Assembly: GCA_946616365.1 (NCBI GenBank)
Contig: CAMOIX010000008.1
Span: 1 to 64,000 of the forward strand
Length of the DNA: 64,000 bases
Direction of reading: 5' to 3'
DNA from: AC2028 sp002373595
GTDB taxonomy: Bacteria > Bacillota > Clostridia > Lachnospirales > Lachnospiraceae
In this document: piece after piece, positions 1 through 9,236 of the stretch
Position numbering within the stretch: position 1 is the stretch's first letter
Layout of the letters: each line of letters starts with the position of its first letter
The notes under the pieces: model-generated
The model's database searches: none
What the model was told of the DNA's origin: nothing
What the model saw: the letters and a program-made list of their open reading frames with translations, nothing else
Position numbers and translations under genes: made by a program

Positions 1-2
1 AG

Positions 3-92
3 ACTCAGGGGGTGCGATATAGTTTCAAAAACGAGGGTAAACTGTCAAACTCCCGCAAACAACCGCGAAAGGTTAAAGCGGAAGGTTACTAA
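3..92 (+). CDS. 3' end of an upstream gene (partial)
   Basis: An open frame enters from the left edge and ends in TAA at 90-92, giving about 29 residues ending in PRKVKAEGY. I do not recognise the family. A strong intrinsic terminator follows 24 nt after the stop, which fits the end of a real gene. Frame 1 is also open here, so the assignment rests mainly on the stop-then-terminator arrangement. Confidence 0.35.
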   Translation, partial: TQGVRYSFKNEGKLSNSRKQPRKVKAEGY

Positions 93-105
93 AATGACAA
101 AAAGT

Positions 106-135
106 TTGATGAATGGTCTCCGAATCATATATAAT
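106..135 (+). promoter_or_regulatory. Candidate pth-mfd promoter inside the terminator
   Basis: TTGATG (106-111), an 18-bp spacer and TATAAT (130-135) form a plausible sigma-A promoter. Its -10 element lies in the loop of the preceding terminator, so initiation near 142 falls in the right arm. New transcripts would therefore lack the left arm and could not be stopped by this hairpin. Confidence 0.5.
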
Positions 136-154
136 AAAGATTCGGAGACTTTTT
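116..154 (+). terminator. Intrinsic terminator upstream of pth
   Basis: GTCTCCGAATC (116-126) pairs perfectly with GATTCGGAGAC (139-149), an 11-bp stem with a 12-nt AT-rich loop followed by TTTTT. It would end transcription of the gene entering from the left. The loop contains a TATAAT element, discussed under the pth promoter. Confidence 0.9.
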
Positions 155-209
155 GCTGCAAACATATGAGATACGATAAGGAAACGATTGTATTCAGGAA
201 GGACGGATC

Positions 210-806
210 ATGTATCTGATCGCGGGACTTGGAAATCCGGGTAAGGATTACGACAAGACAAGACATAATATAGGATTTGATGTAATAGATGAGATCGCAT
301 CAAAGTGCGGGAATCCAAGCTTTGGTAAGGAGCATAAGGCACTCGTGGCTAAGACTGTGGTAGGAGGACAGAAATGCCTCCTCGTTAAGCCGCAGACTTT
401 TATGAACTTAAGCGGAGAGAGCATAAGGGCGATCACGGATTATTACAAGATAGATGTATTGTCCGAGCTGATCGTCATATCGGATGATATAGATCTGCCG
501 GTTGGAGGACTCAGGATAAGGGCCAAAGGAAGTGCCGGAGGACATAATGGACTTAAGAATATCATCCTTAATCTCGGAACAGACGGATTCATGAGAGTGC
601 GTGTGGGAGTCGGCGATTCCGAGAGAGGAAGGGATGAACTGATAGAACATGTCCTGGGGAGATTCCTGGCAGATGATCGCATACTCGCAGACAAGGCGAT
701 AAGGGATGCGGCCGCGGCGGTGGAGACTATCATCACGGAAGGCATACAGCCCGCGATGAATAAGTTCAATCTGAAGAAGAAAAAGAAGGAAGAAGAGGGA
801 GATTGA
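210..806 (+). CDS. pth: Peptidyl-tRNA hydrolase
   Basis: This 198-residue cytosolic enzyme hydrolyses the ester bond of peptidyl-tRNAs released from stalled ribosomes and recycles the tRNA. The N-terminus YLIAGLGNPGKDYDKTRHN carries the family's conserved Asn and the catalytic His (H20). The later KPQTFMNLSG and GHNGLKN motifs are also typical of bacterial Pth. The length is normal apart from a lysine/glutamate-rich C-terminal tail. An AGGAAGG-type ribosome site precedes the ATG. The gene sits 7 nt before mfd, and pth-mfd is a common Firmicutes pairing, so the two are probably cotranscribed. Confidence 0.97.
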   Translation: MYLIAGLGNPGKDYDKTRHNIGFDVIDEIASKCGNPSFGKEHKALVAKTVVGGQKCLLVKPQTFMNLSGESIRAITDYYKIDVLSELIVISDDIDLPVGGLRIRAKGSAGGHNGLKNIILNLGTDGFMRVRVGVGDSERGRDELIEHVLGRFLADDRILADKAIRDAAAAVETIITEGIQPAMNKFNLKKKKKEEEGD

Positions 807-813
807 CCCTTAG

Positions 814-3800
814 ATGTTAAAGTCTTTTGCACAGCCCCTGTATGAGGCGGAGATAATTAAAGAGATCAGGAATGAGCAGACGGATGGCAGAGTGATATCC
901 ATTACCGGCTGCGTTGATTCCGCGCGCCTTCATCTGGCTTCGGCGATTGGAGAGGGAAGAAGCGTAAATGTGATTGTTACATATGATGATCTGCGTGCAA
1001 GAGAGATCTATGACGAATATAGATTTTATGACAGAGATGTCGTTTTATATCCGGCCAAGGACCTTATATTCTTCCAGGCGGATATTCACGGCAATCAGCT
1101 CGCGAGGGATCGCATAAGGACATACAGGAAATGTCTTGAGGGTGGAAAGACTACGATAGTCACGACCTTCGCGGCTTTGTTATCTCCGATCCCGGATGCT
1201 TCGTCCGACAGTGATACCGTATCTCTGAGTAAGGGAGACACCTGCGATCAGACTGCGCTCGCACTTAAGCTGGCTGCGCTCGGATATGAGAGGATGCCGC
1301 AGACTGAGAGCCCGGGACAGTTCTCCATACGCGGAGACATCATAGACATATATGACCTCACTGAGGACAACCCGTACAGGATAGAACTCTGGGGAGATGA
1401 CATAGACTCGATCAGGAGCTTTGATCCTTTCAGCCAGAGATCGATAGAGGAACTTTCCGAGATAACCATTTATCCCGCGGCAGAGTATATACTCTCGAAA
1501 GATGATATCGAAAAGGGCATAAAGAGAATAGAAGCTGAATCGAAAACCGTTTCTGAGAAATTCCGTAAAGCACTCAAAACTCAGGAAGCATACAGATTGT
1601 CCAATCTGGCATCAGAGCTTAGAGAAAAACTGGAGATGCTCGGAGGCAGGACCAATATAGAGAGTTATGCATCATACTTTTATCCGGAGGGGCTGATCAG
1701 CTTCCCCGAATGGATAAAGAGAGTATCCGGAGGAGATATCTGCTGGTTCATCGATGAACCTCTTCGTGTAAAGCAGCAGTCGGATGCTGTCACAGCGGAG
1801 TTTTCCGAGAGCTTTACCGCCAGACTTGAGAAGGGATATGCGCTTCCGGGACAGGCGGACAGGATTTATGCCGGAGAGACGATCGCAGCCAAGATGAACG
1901 GCATGAAGATCGTTACATTAAGGCAGCTGCCCGGAGACGAAGGATTCTTTGCTGCCGATAAGAAGATAGATATAGACTCGAGAAATACTTCGCCATACAA
2001 CGGAAGCTTTGAGACACTTATCAGGGATCTGAAGGACTATAGGAATAAGAAATATAAAGTAGTAATGCTCACGAGCTCCAGAACCCGCGGCGCCAGAATG
2101 GCGGAGGATCTGAGAGACCGTGATATCCCTGCTGCATTCTCGGATGATCCCGAGAGAGAAGTGATAGAAGGGGAGACCCTTATCACCTATGGACGTATAG
2201 GACGGGGATTTGAATATCCTGCGCTTAAGTTCGTTGTCCTTACGGAGAATGATATCTTCGGCGGAAGGTCCAAGAAGACCAGAAAGAAAAAGTTTGCTGC
2301 GGGCAGCAGGATATCATCGCTCGATGATCTGCATCCCGGCGATTATATCGTGCATGAGCTCTACGGACTCGGCATATACAAGGGTATAGAAAAGATAGAG
2401 TCGGGCCATGCGGTACGGGATTACATCAGGCTTGAGTACCGTGACGGAGGAGTGCTCTATGCACTCGCAACGGAGCTGGATGCTGTTCAGAAATACGCTT
2501 CTTCCGATGCGGAGGGTGTACCCAGGATCAATAAGCTCGGTGGCAAGGAGTGGGAGAAGACCAAGACCAAAGCGAGAGCCGCTGCGGCAGAGATCGCAAA
2601 GGATCTCGTAGAACTGTATGCCAGGAGACGCTCTATCGAAGGACACAGCTTCGGAGCGGACACCGTCTGGCAGAAAGAGTTTGAGGAACTGTTCCCGTAT
2701 GAAGCCACTCAGGATCAGGAGAAAGCGATCGCTGAGACCAAGGCGGATATGGAGAGCAGCCGCATAATGGATCGACTGATCTGCGGAGATGTCGGATTCG
2801 GCAAAACCGAAGTAGCTCTTCGTGCTGCATTCAAAGCGGTGCAGGACGGAAAGCAGGTGGCATATCTCGTACCCACGACCATACTCGCACAGCAGCATTA
2901 CAATACATTCAAAGAGAGATTTGAGAAGTTCCCCGTGAGAGTGGAACTCCTCTCGAGATTCCGAACTCCCAAGGAGATAAAGAAAGTCATCGAGGATCTT
3001 GGAAAGGGTCTGGTTGATGTAGTGATAGGAACGCACAGACTTTTGTCTGCGGATGTTAAGTTCAAGGACCTGGGACTCCTCGTTATAGATGAGGAGCAGA
3101 GATTTGGCGTTACGCACAAGGAGAAGATAAAGAAGCTTCGTGAGAATGTTGATGTGCTCACGCTCTCCGCAACTCCGATCCCGAGGACTCTGCATATGAG
3201 TCTGGTCGGCATCAGGGATATGAGTCTCCTTGAGGAAGCACCTGAGGAGAGGATACCCATCCAGACATTCGTATGCGAGTACGATGAGGAACTCGTAAGA
3301 GAAGCGATAACGAGAGAGCTAGCGAGGGGCGGGCAGGTATATTATCTCTTTAACCGTGTCGCACAGATAGCGGAGATGACAACGCGCATTCAGAGTATGA
3401 TACCGAATGCGAGAGTTGCTTTTGCGCACGGACAGATGGCCGAGCGCGAACTGGAAAATATCATGTACGATTTCGTTGAGGGAAATATCGATGTACTTGT
3501 ATGTACTACCATTATAGAAACGGGAATGGATATCCCCAATGTAAATACTCTTATCATCCATGATTCCGACAGGATGGGGCTTTCACAGCTCTATCAGCTG
3601 CGCGGCCGTGTCGGAAGGAGTAACCGCAATTCGTACGCATTCCTTATGTACAAGAGGGACAAGATCCTCACCGAGGTTGCGGAGAAGAGACTCGGTGCGA
3701 TAAGGGAATTCACGGATCTCGGAAGCGGATTCAAGATAGCGATGAGGGACCTCGAGATAAGAGGTGCCGGGAACCTTCTCGGCCGCAGCCAGCACGGACA

Positions 3801-4365
3801 CATGGAGGCTGTGGGATACGATCTCTACTGCAAGATGCTCGGAGAGGAGATCGCCAAGAATAAGGGCGAGACTGTACGCGAGAAAGTATCTGCGGTTGTG
3901 GGACTGGATGTCGATGCATACCTTCCGGCGGAATATGTCGTTAATGAGGAGCAGAAACTCGATCTGTACAAGAGGATAGCGGCTATCACGGGCGAGGAAG
4001 ACCGCAATGAGATGGAGGATGAACTCAAGGACAGATTCGGAAAGATCCCCCATCCTGCGGAGAATCTGCTTCGTATAGCTATGATAAGGTGTCTTGCTCA
4101 GAGGATCGATCTCACCGAGGTAAAGGGCGGAGACGGACAGTTACAGTTTATATTCAGACCGGATGCAAGTATAGACCCTGCAGGGATCCCGGCTGTGATA
4201 AAGAAGTGCGGCAGACATCTGGAATTTGACGCAAGGGGCAAGTCGCCTAAATTCATATATTCATATACTCCTGAGAGTCTGGCGGAGAAGGCGGAGATGC
4301 AGGTACTTGAGATCACGGAGGATCTCATAGCCAAAATGCAGGATCTCGCACCGGAAGCGCCGTAA
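814..4365 (+). CDS. mfd: Transcription-repair coupling factor Mfd
   Basis: Mfd is an ATP-driven DNA translocase that removes RNA polymerase stalled at lesions and recruits UvrA. The 1183-residue length is normal. The N-terminal third is the UvrB-like module. The RNA-polymerase interaction domain lies near residues 500-570 (HELYGLGIYKG). The RecG-like motor has Walker A GDVGFGKTE near 658-666 and the DEEQ box at 759-762. The helicase C-domain and the C-terminal TRCF domain follow. The gene starts 7 nt after pth. Its partners uvrB and uvrA are encoded in the same window at 34.6-39.4 kb. Confidence 0.98.
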   Translation: MLKSFAQPLYEAEIIKEIRNEQTDGRVISITGCVDSARLHLASAIGEGRSVNVIVTYDDLRAREIYDEYRFYDRDVVLYPAKDLIFFQADIHGNQLARDRIRTYRKCLEGGKTTIVTTFAALLSPIPDASSDSDTVSLSKGDTCDQTALALKLAALGYERMPQTESPGQFSIRGDIIDIYDLTEDNPYRIELWGDDIDSIRSFDPFSQRSIEELSEITIYPAAEYILSKDDIEKGIKRIEAESKTVSEKFRKALKTQEAYRLSNLASELREKLEMLGGRTNIESYASYFYPEGLISFPEWIKRVSGGDICWFIDEPLRVKQQSDAVTAEFSESFTARLEKGYALPGQADRIYAGETIAAKMNGMKIVTLRQLPGDEGFFAADKKIDIDSRNTSPYNGSFETLIRDLKDYRNKKYKVVMLTSSRTRGARMAEDLRDRDIPAAFSDDPEREVIEGETLITYGRIGRGFEYPALKFVVLTENDIFGGRSKKTRKKKFAAGSRISSLDDLHPGDYIVHELYGLGIYKGIEKIESGHAVRDYIRLEYRDGGVLYALATELDAVQKYASSDAEGVPRINKLGGKEWEKTKTKARAAAAEIAKDLVELYARRRSIEGHSFGADTVWQKEFEELFPYEATQDQEKAIAETKADMESSRIMDRLICGDVGFGKTEVALRAAFKAVQDGKQVAYLVPTTILAQQHYNTFKERFEKFPVRVELLSRFRTPKEIKKVIEDLGKGLVDVVIGTHRLLSADVKFKDLGLLVIDEEQRFGVTHKEKIKKLRENVDVLTLSATPIPRTLHMSLVGIRDMSLLEEAPEERIPIQTFVCEYDEELVREAITRELARGGQVYYLFNRVAQIAEMTTRIQSMIPNARVAFAHGQMAERELENIMYDFVEGNIDVLVCTTIIETGMDIPNVNTLIIHDSDRMGLSQLYQLRGRVGRSNRNSYAFLMYKRDKILTEVAEKRLGAIREFTDLGSGFKIAMRDLEIRGAGNLLGRSQHGHMEAVGYDLYCKMLGEEIAKNKGETVREKVSAVVGLDVDAYLPAEYVVNEEQKLDLYKRIAAITGEEDRNEMEDELKDRFGKIPHPAENLLRIAMIRCLAQRIDLTEVKGGDGQLQFIFRPDASIDPAGIPAVIKKCGRHLEFDARGKSPKFIYSYTPESLAEKAEMQVLEITEDLIAKMQDLAPEAP

Positions 4366-4377
4366 ATCCCATAAATA

Positions 4378-4406
4378 TTGAGATTTGGAGATCTTTGGGG
4401 TAAAAT
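4378..4406 (+). promoter_or_regulatory. Candidate promoter of the C11 peptidase pair
   Basis: TTGAGA (4378-4383), a 17-bp spacer and TAAAAT (4401-4406) resemble a sigma-A promoter. The -10 overlaps the left arm of the mfd terminator. Initiation near 4413 leaves a leader of about 65 nt before the ATG at 4478. Confidence 0.6.
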
Positions 4407-4428
4407 GTATAAGTTACCCTTTGTTTTT
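4398..4428 (+). terminator. Terminator after mfd
   Basis: GGGTAA (4398-4403) can pair with TTACCC (4414-4419), followed by TTTGTTTTT. The stem is short (about 6 bp), but its position 32 nt after the mfd stop and the U-rich tail fit an intrinsic terminator. The next gene's candidate -10 element overlaps its left arm. Confidence 0.55.
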
Positions 4429-4477
4429 GCATTATCGGATTTGACGCGCAGTGTGCGTGATATGAAAGGATAGATCT

Positions 4478-6769
4478 ATGTATTGTAAACAATGCGGAGA
4501 AAATGTGGCTGAAGGAGCCGGACACTGCCCCAGATGCGGAAACCCGATGCCGATACCGGCAGAACCGGTGCAGCCTCAATTTGGACAGGCACAAAATACT
4601 CAGGCGCAAACTGCGCCTCAGCAGCCCACGCCCATGGCTCCTATGGGAAGCGTGAATCCAATGGCCGGTGCAAATCCTATGGGTGGCGCCAACCGGGCTA
4701 ATCCGTATATGCAGAATGCGGGACAGCAGGCATATAATCAGTACGGAAATACGCAGTCTGGCGGCCAGGTTCCTCCCAATAGGAATATACCGCCAACAGG
4801 CCAGATTCCGCCCATTGATCGTGCGCCCATGCAGCCGATGTCTCAGCAGAAGAAATCATCGGGCAGTACGATCGCACTCGCAATAGGTATACCCCTTGCA
4901 GCGTTTGCGATAGTGGCGGCGGTCGTAATAGGGTTTGTTTCATCCCTGTCGAGAGTAAGTGACCACAACGCACCGACAGGTCCGGATGTAACCACCGTGA
5001 CTCCCCCTGTAGATGTGACTCCCGATCCTCCCGTTGCTGACGGAACCAAGAGGACTGTAATGCTCTATATAGTAGGAAGCGATCTTGAGTCGGGTGATGG
5101 ATTCCCCGCAGGTTATGACGGAGCGGCTTCTGCGGATATCGAGGAGATACTCGCGGCAAATATCCCCGAGGGAACCAATGTCGTTCTCGAGTGCGGAGGA
5201 AGTAAGAAGTGGATCCATCCCGATATAGCGGACGGAGAGGTTACGAGATTTACCGTTAAGGACGGAAAGCTTGTTATGCTTGAGGCGCTTGGCAAGACTT
5301 CGATGACTACGGCCGGCGCACTTAAGGACTTCATACAGTTTGCAAGCACATATGCACCTGCAGAGAATTACACTCTTGTACTCTGGGATCACGGCGGTGG
5401 TATCCCCGTCGGCTTTGGTATGGATGAGCTCGGAGACATGGAAGATCGCATGTGCGATTATGAGATAAAGGATGAGCTGGACGGAGCAGGTATCAAATTT
5501 GATTCCGTAATCTTCGATGCGTGCAACATGTGTACGCTTGAAATGGGAATGGCACTCAAGGACCACGCTGATTATATGGTGGGCGCGGAGAGTGAAGTAT
5601 CCGGAATAGGTATCTACTATACCAGATGGATCGAGAACATCGACAAGGATGCCAGATCATTCTGTGAGGTAATGGTGCAGGACTATATGGATGCCCTTCA
5701 TGAAGAAGGTGTTATGGGATCCATGTCCGTTATCAGACTCGATTATATCGATGAGGTATATGGTGCGTACATCGATTATCTCGGATCGATCAATATCTCA
5801 AGAGATTATGCGGATTATGTTATGGCGAGAGGCAACTGCGGATATTATGTAGATAATGATTCCGTTGATCTTACCACTCTTGCTACGAGCTTTGATAAAG
5901 GATCGTATTCGACTGCGCTTATGAACTGGGTATCAAACGCGGTAGTATATACGGAGAGCGATTATCCCTACGGTCACGGGCTTATGGTCTACTCACCGTA
6001 CAGCAGCTATTACGAGTATGATCTCGGAAGAGTATCATTTGAAAAACTCGGATATGATGATACGATACTTGATTTCTACGACGGATTTATCGCTTCGCTT
6101 GAAGGTAACTATGACAATGCAGGAGAATACACATTGCAGGTCGTAGAGACAGAGCCGTACTGCTATGTCGATATGGATGATGAGGACTGGGATGTTATCA
6201 GTGAGATCGTTCAGGTCCTGATGATAGAGGGTGATAACGAGTTCCTCTTCCTCGGCAGAGACTATGACGCACAGATAGATAGCAATGGCAGACTCTCAAT
6301 GGTCGATCCGAGCATGTGGACATATGTTAACGGTGATCTCGTCGGATACTATTGCTACGACCAGTACAGCAATTCCGAAACCGGAGAGTGGTCTCAGATG
6401 GGAGGTATCCCGATCACTGTAAACGGAATGGACGCTTATCTGTATATGTACTATGACAATGAGAATCCTGACGGAGTGATACAGGGATACAGACTTGCAG
6501 ACTTCGACACCGAAGAAGAGTCGGATATGATGTATACGTTCAACGATGATGACGAGATAGAAGTAGTAATGGTATATATGAACATGGATCTGGAGCTTGA
6601 GTATGTTCCCTCCGGAGATACTATACTTGCGAAGGATCTCATTATCACATACGAAGAAGCTGATTTTGATGAATACTCCACTCTCGGATATTATGAACTT
6701 ACCGACGTATACGGTAACACATACACGACAGATCTCTGCTACTACGCATGCAACAGTGATCTGCAGTGA
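4478..6769 (+). CDS. Zinc-ribbon, membrane-anchored clostripain-like (C11) peptidase
   Basis: This 763-residue protein starts with a cytoplasmic zinc ribbon (cysteines 3, 6, 17 and 20). A Pro/Gln/Asn-rich linker (residues 25-125) and one membrane helix (about 130-155) follow. A clostripain-family domain begins near residue 190 on the outer face. The family's catalytic dyad is visible as His305 in WDHGGG and Cys349 in FDACN. C11 enzymes usually cleave after basic residues. The roughly 400 residues after the catalytic core are acidic, Tyr/Asp-rich and unassigned. A second C11 gene of similar layout follows 19 nt later, so the two probably form an operon. The substrate is unknown. Confidence 0.88.
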   Translation: MYCKQCGENVAEGAGHCPRCGNPMPIPAEPVQPQFGQAQNTQAQTAPQQPTPMAPMGSVNPMAGANPMGGANRANPYMQNAGQQAYNQYGNTQSGGQVPPNRNIPPTGQIPPIDRAPMQPMSQQKKSSGSTIALAIGIPLAAFAIVAAVVIGFVSSLSRVSDHNAPTGPDVTTVTPPVDVTPDPPVADGTKRTVMLYIVGSDLESGDGFPAGYDGAASADIEEILAANIPEGTNVVLECGGSKKWIHPDIADGEVTRFTVKDGKLVMLEALGKTSMTTAGALKDFIQFASTYAPAENYTLVLWDHGGGIPVGFGMDELGDMEDRMCDYEIKDELDGAGIKFDSVIFDACNMCTLEMGMALKDHADYMVGAESEVSGIGIYYTRWIENIDKDARSFCEVMVQDYMDALHEEGVMGSMSVIRLDYIDEVYGAYIDYLGSINISRDYADYVMARGNCGYYVDNDSVDLTTLATSFDKGSYSTALMNWVSNAVVYTESDYPYGHGLMVYSPYSSYYEYDLGRVSFEKLGYDDTILDFYDGFIASLEGNYDNAGEYTLQVVETEPYCYVDMDDEDWDVISEIVQVLMIEGDNEFLFLGRDYDAQIDSNGRLSMVDPSMWTYVNGDLVGYYCYDQYSNSETGEWSQMGGIPITVNGMDAYLYMYYDNENPDGVIQGYRLADFDTEEESDMMYTFNDDDEIEVVMVYMNMDLELEYVPSGDTILAKDLIITYEEADFDEYSTLGYYELTDVYGNTYTTDLCYYACNSDLQ

Positions 6770-6788
6770 CAAAAGGCGGTGACGGAAT

Positions 6789-9194
6789 ATGGATAACAGA
6801 CCCAGATCAAGAGAAAAGAATGTAACCGGCGGAGGCGCCGGAGTATCAAGAAGAGGTTCGGGGACAGGAATGGGACCGGTCGGAGGATCGTTCGGAGGTC
6901 CTTCGGGAGGACCTGCAGGCAGACCTTCGGGTGGCAGACCCACAGGTTCAGGATTTGGATTAGGAGGCGGTGGCAGATTTAAGACGGTCATCGTGATCAT
7001 ACTTATCGTGCTCTTCCTCGGAGGCGGCGGAAAACTCAGCGGACTGCTGGGCATCCTCGGAGGATCTGATGAAGGATATTCATCGGGAAGTACGGGCGGA
7101 TATTCTCCCGCACTCTCGGGCAGCAGTTCCGATACTTACCATGGAACGGATACCAATTCTTCATCCGTGGACAGAAGCGTGGCAGCGGGATCGAGGGATA
7201 AGTATACCAATATCTTAGGTGATGGCAGGGATGTCGTTACGATCATGGTATACATGTGCGGTACCGATCTCGAGTCCAAGAGCGGTATGGCGACTAACGA
7301 CCTTAACGAGATGCTGGCAGCTACGATCGACAATGACAAACTGAATCTCCTCGTATATACCGGCGGATGCAAGAGATGGAACAATAATGTCGTAAGCTCT
7401 TCCGTTAATCAGATATATAAGATATCAAACGGCAAGATGCAGCTGCTTGAGTCCGATATGGGAACCGGCTCGATGACCAAGCCCGAGACTCTTTCGACAT
7501 TTATCAGGTACTGCAAGGATAAATATCCTGCAAACCGCAATATGCTGATCTTCTGGGATCACGGCGGCGGATCAGTATCCGGCTATGGATATGATGAGAA
7601 GAATGCTTCATCGGGATCAATGAACCTCGCGGGTATCAATACTGCTCTTTCAAACGGAGGAGTAAAGTTTGACTTCATCGGATTTGATGCCTGCCTGATG
7701 GCAACGATAGAGAATGATCTCATGTGCGCGAATTATGCGGACTACATGATCGCATCTGAGGAGACTGAGCCCGGAGTGGGCTGGTATTACACCAACTGGC
7801 TTACCGATCTTTCCAAGAACACTTCGATGGACACGCTTGATATAGGAAAGACCATCGTGGATGATTTCGTCGGATACTGTGCGGCAAAATGCCCCGGTCA
7901 GAAGACGACGCTTTCGGTAGTCGATCTTGCGGAGCTCTCATCGACGGTAACTGATGAGTTCAAAGCATTCTCGACAGGAACCACCGGTCTGATAAAGAGC
8001 GGAGACTACAAAACCGTATCGGATGCGAGAGTGGGAACCAGAGAGTTCGCGGTATCTTCAAGGATAGACCAGATCGATCTCGTGAACTTTGCGGACAACC
8101 TCGGAACCAAGGAAGGAAAGGAACTTGCGAATGCTCTCAAGGGAGCGGTCAAGTACAACAGATCTTCCAAGAATATGAGCGACAGTTACGGAATTTCGAT
8201 CTACTTTCCGTACAGGAAGACTTCGAACGTGACCAAAGCAGTAAGCACATACAGCGCGATCGGACTTGACGACGAATACTCGGCCTGCATCAGGGAATTT
8301 GCCAGCGTGGAAGTATCAGGTCAGGCGGCAACCGGAGGAAGCAGTTTCGGTGGATCGATGTTTGAAAGCGGAAGCGCGACATCGCCTTTGAACCTCCTGC
8401 TCGGACAGAGCCCTTCATCGAATTACTCATCGCAGAGTATGGATTCGATCTTAAGCCTGGTATCGGCATTTGCCGGAAGCTCATCAGGAAGCGGAAGCGC
8501 GCTTGATCTCTTTACAGGCAGATCACTCTCTGATACCGAGACAGCGGAGTATATATACAAGAACAGCTTTGATGCATCCAAGCTTGTATGGCAGGAAAAT
8601 TCCGAGGGACAGAAGTGCATCAAACTCTCCGAAGACCAGTGGAGCCTTGTTCATTCCGTCGACCTGAATATGTTCTACGATGACGGAACCGGATATATAG
8701 ATCTCGGACTTGATAATGTCTACAGCTTTGATGATGATGGTAATCTCATCCCGGATGTGGACAGGACATGGGTATCGATCAATTCACAGCCTGTGGCATA
8801 TTACCACATGGATACCGTGGATGACGGCACGAATTATACCATTACGGGATACGTTCCCGCTCTTCTTAACGGAGAGAGAGTAAAACTTATATTGATCTTT
8901 AACAATGAAAAACCTCACGGCTATATAGCAGGCGCAGATCCGGATTATGATCCGGAAGTAACGCAGACTTCAGCCAGAGGACTTACAGAGCTTAAACCCG
9001 GAGATAAACTTGATTTTCTCTGTGACTATTATGCCTATGACGGAAGCTTTAAGGACAGCTTCATACTGGGTGAGCAGATGACTGTGACCGACGATATGGA
9101 GATAAGCAATACCTACGTCGGCGGATCGGTAAAGTGTCTCTACAGATTTACCGACATCTACGATCAGTCATACTGGACGGAGGAAGTCAGATAA
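6789..9194 (+). CDS. Membrane-anchored clostripain-like (C11) peptidase
   Basis: The product has 801 residues. A Gly/Arg/Pro-rich cytoplasmic tail (residues 1-63) precedes one membrane helix (about 66-78) and a Ser/Gly linker. The C11 catalytic domain starts near residue 148, with His258 in WDHGGG and Cys302 in FDACLM. A Ser/Gly-rich insert (about 510-570) separates it from an Asp-rich C-terminal domain. It resembles the preceding gene product in topology and order but has a glycine-rich tail instead of a zinc ribbon. The pair is likely a tandem duplication with divergent cytoplasmic ends. The substrate cannot be read from the sequence. Confidence 0.87.
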   Translation: MDNRPRSREKNVTGGGAGVSRRGSGTGMGPVGGSFGGPSGGPAGRPSGGRPTGSGFGLGGGGRFKTVIVIILIVLFLGGGGKLSGLLGILGGSDEGYSSGSTGGYSPALSGSSSDTYHGTDTNSSSVDRSVAAGSRDKYTNILGDGRDVVTIMVYMCGTDLESKSGMATNDLNEMLAATIDNDKLNLLVYTGGCKRWNNNVVSSSVNQIYKISNGKMQLLESDMGTGSMTKPETLSTFIRYCKDKYPANRNMLIFWDHGGGSVSGYGYDEKNASSGSMNLAGINTALSNGGVKFDFIGFDACLMATIENDLMCANYADYMIASEETEPGVGWYYTNWLTDLSKNTSMDTLDIGKTIVDDFVGYCAAKCPGQKTTLSVVDLAELSSTVTDEFKAFSTGTTGLIKSGDYKTVSDARVGTREFAVSSRIDQIDLVNFADNLGTKEGKELANALKGAVKYNRSSKNMSDSYGISIYFPYRKTSNVTKAVSTYSAIGLDDEYSACIREFASVEVSGQAATGGSSFGGSMFESGSATSPLNLLLGQSPSSNYSSQSMDSILSLVSAFAGSSSGSGSALDLFTGRSLSDTETAEYIYKNSFDASKLVWQENSEGQKCIKLSEDQWSLVHSVDLNMFYDDGTGYIDLGLDNVYSFDDDGNLIPDVDRTWVSINSQPVAYYHMDTVDDGTNYTITGYVPALLNGERVKLILIFNNEKPHGYIAGADPDYDPEVTQTSARGLTELKPGDKLDFLCDYYAYDGSFKDSFILGEQMTVTDDMEISNTYVGGSVKCLYRFTDIYDQSYWTEEVR

Positions 9195-9236
9195 TATCCC
9201 CGCCGTAGAAGCTCTGATACTACGGGTAGATGTAAA

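Noticed and set aside
2314..3195. 293-residue antisense open frame inside mfd
   Set aside because: It lies wholly within a fully conserved gene, has no ribosome site and shows no recognisable protein features.
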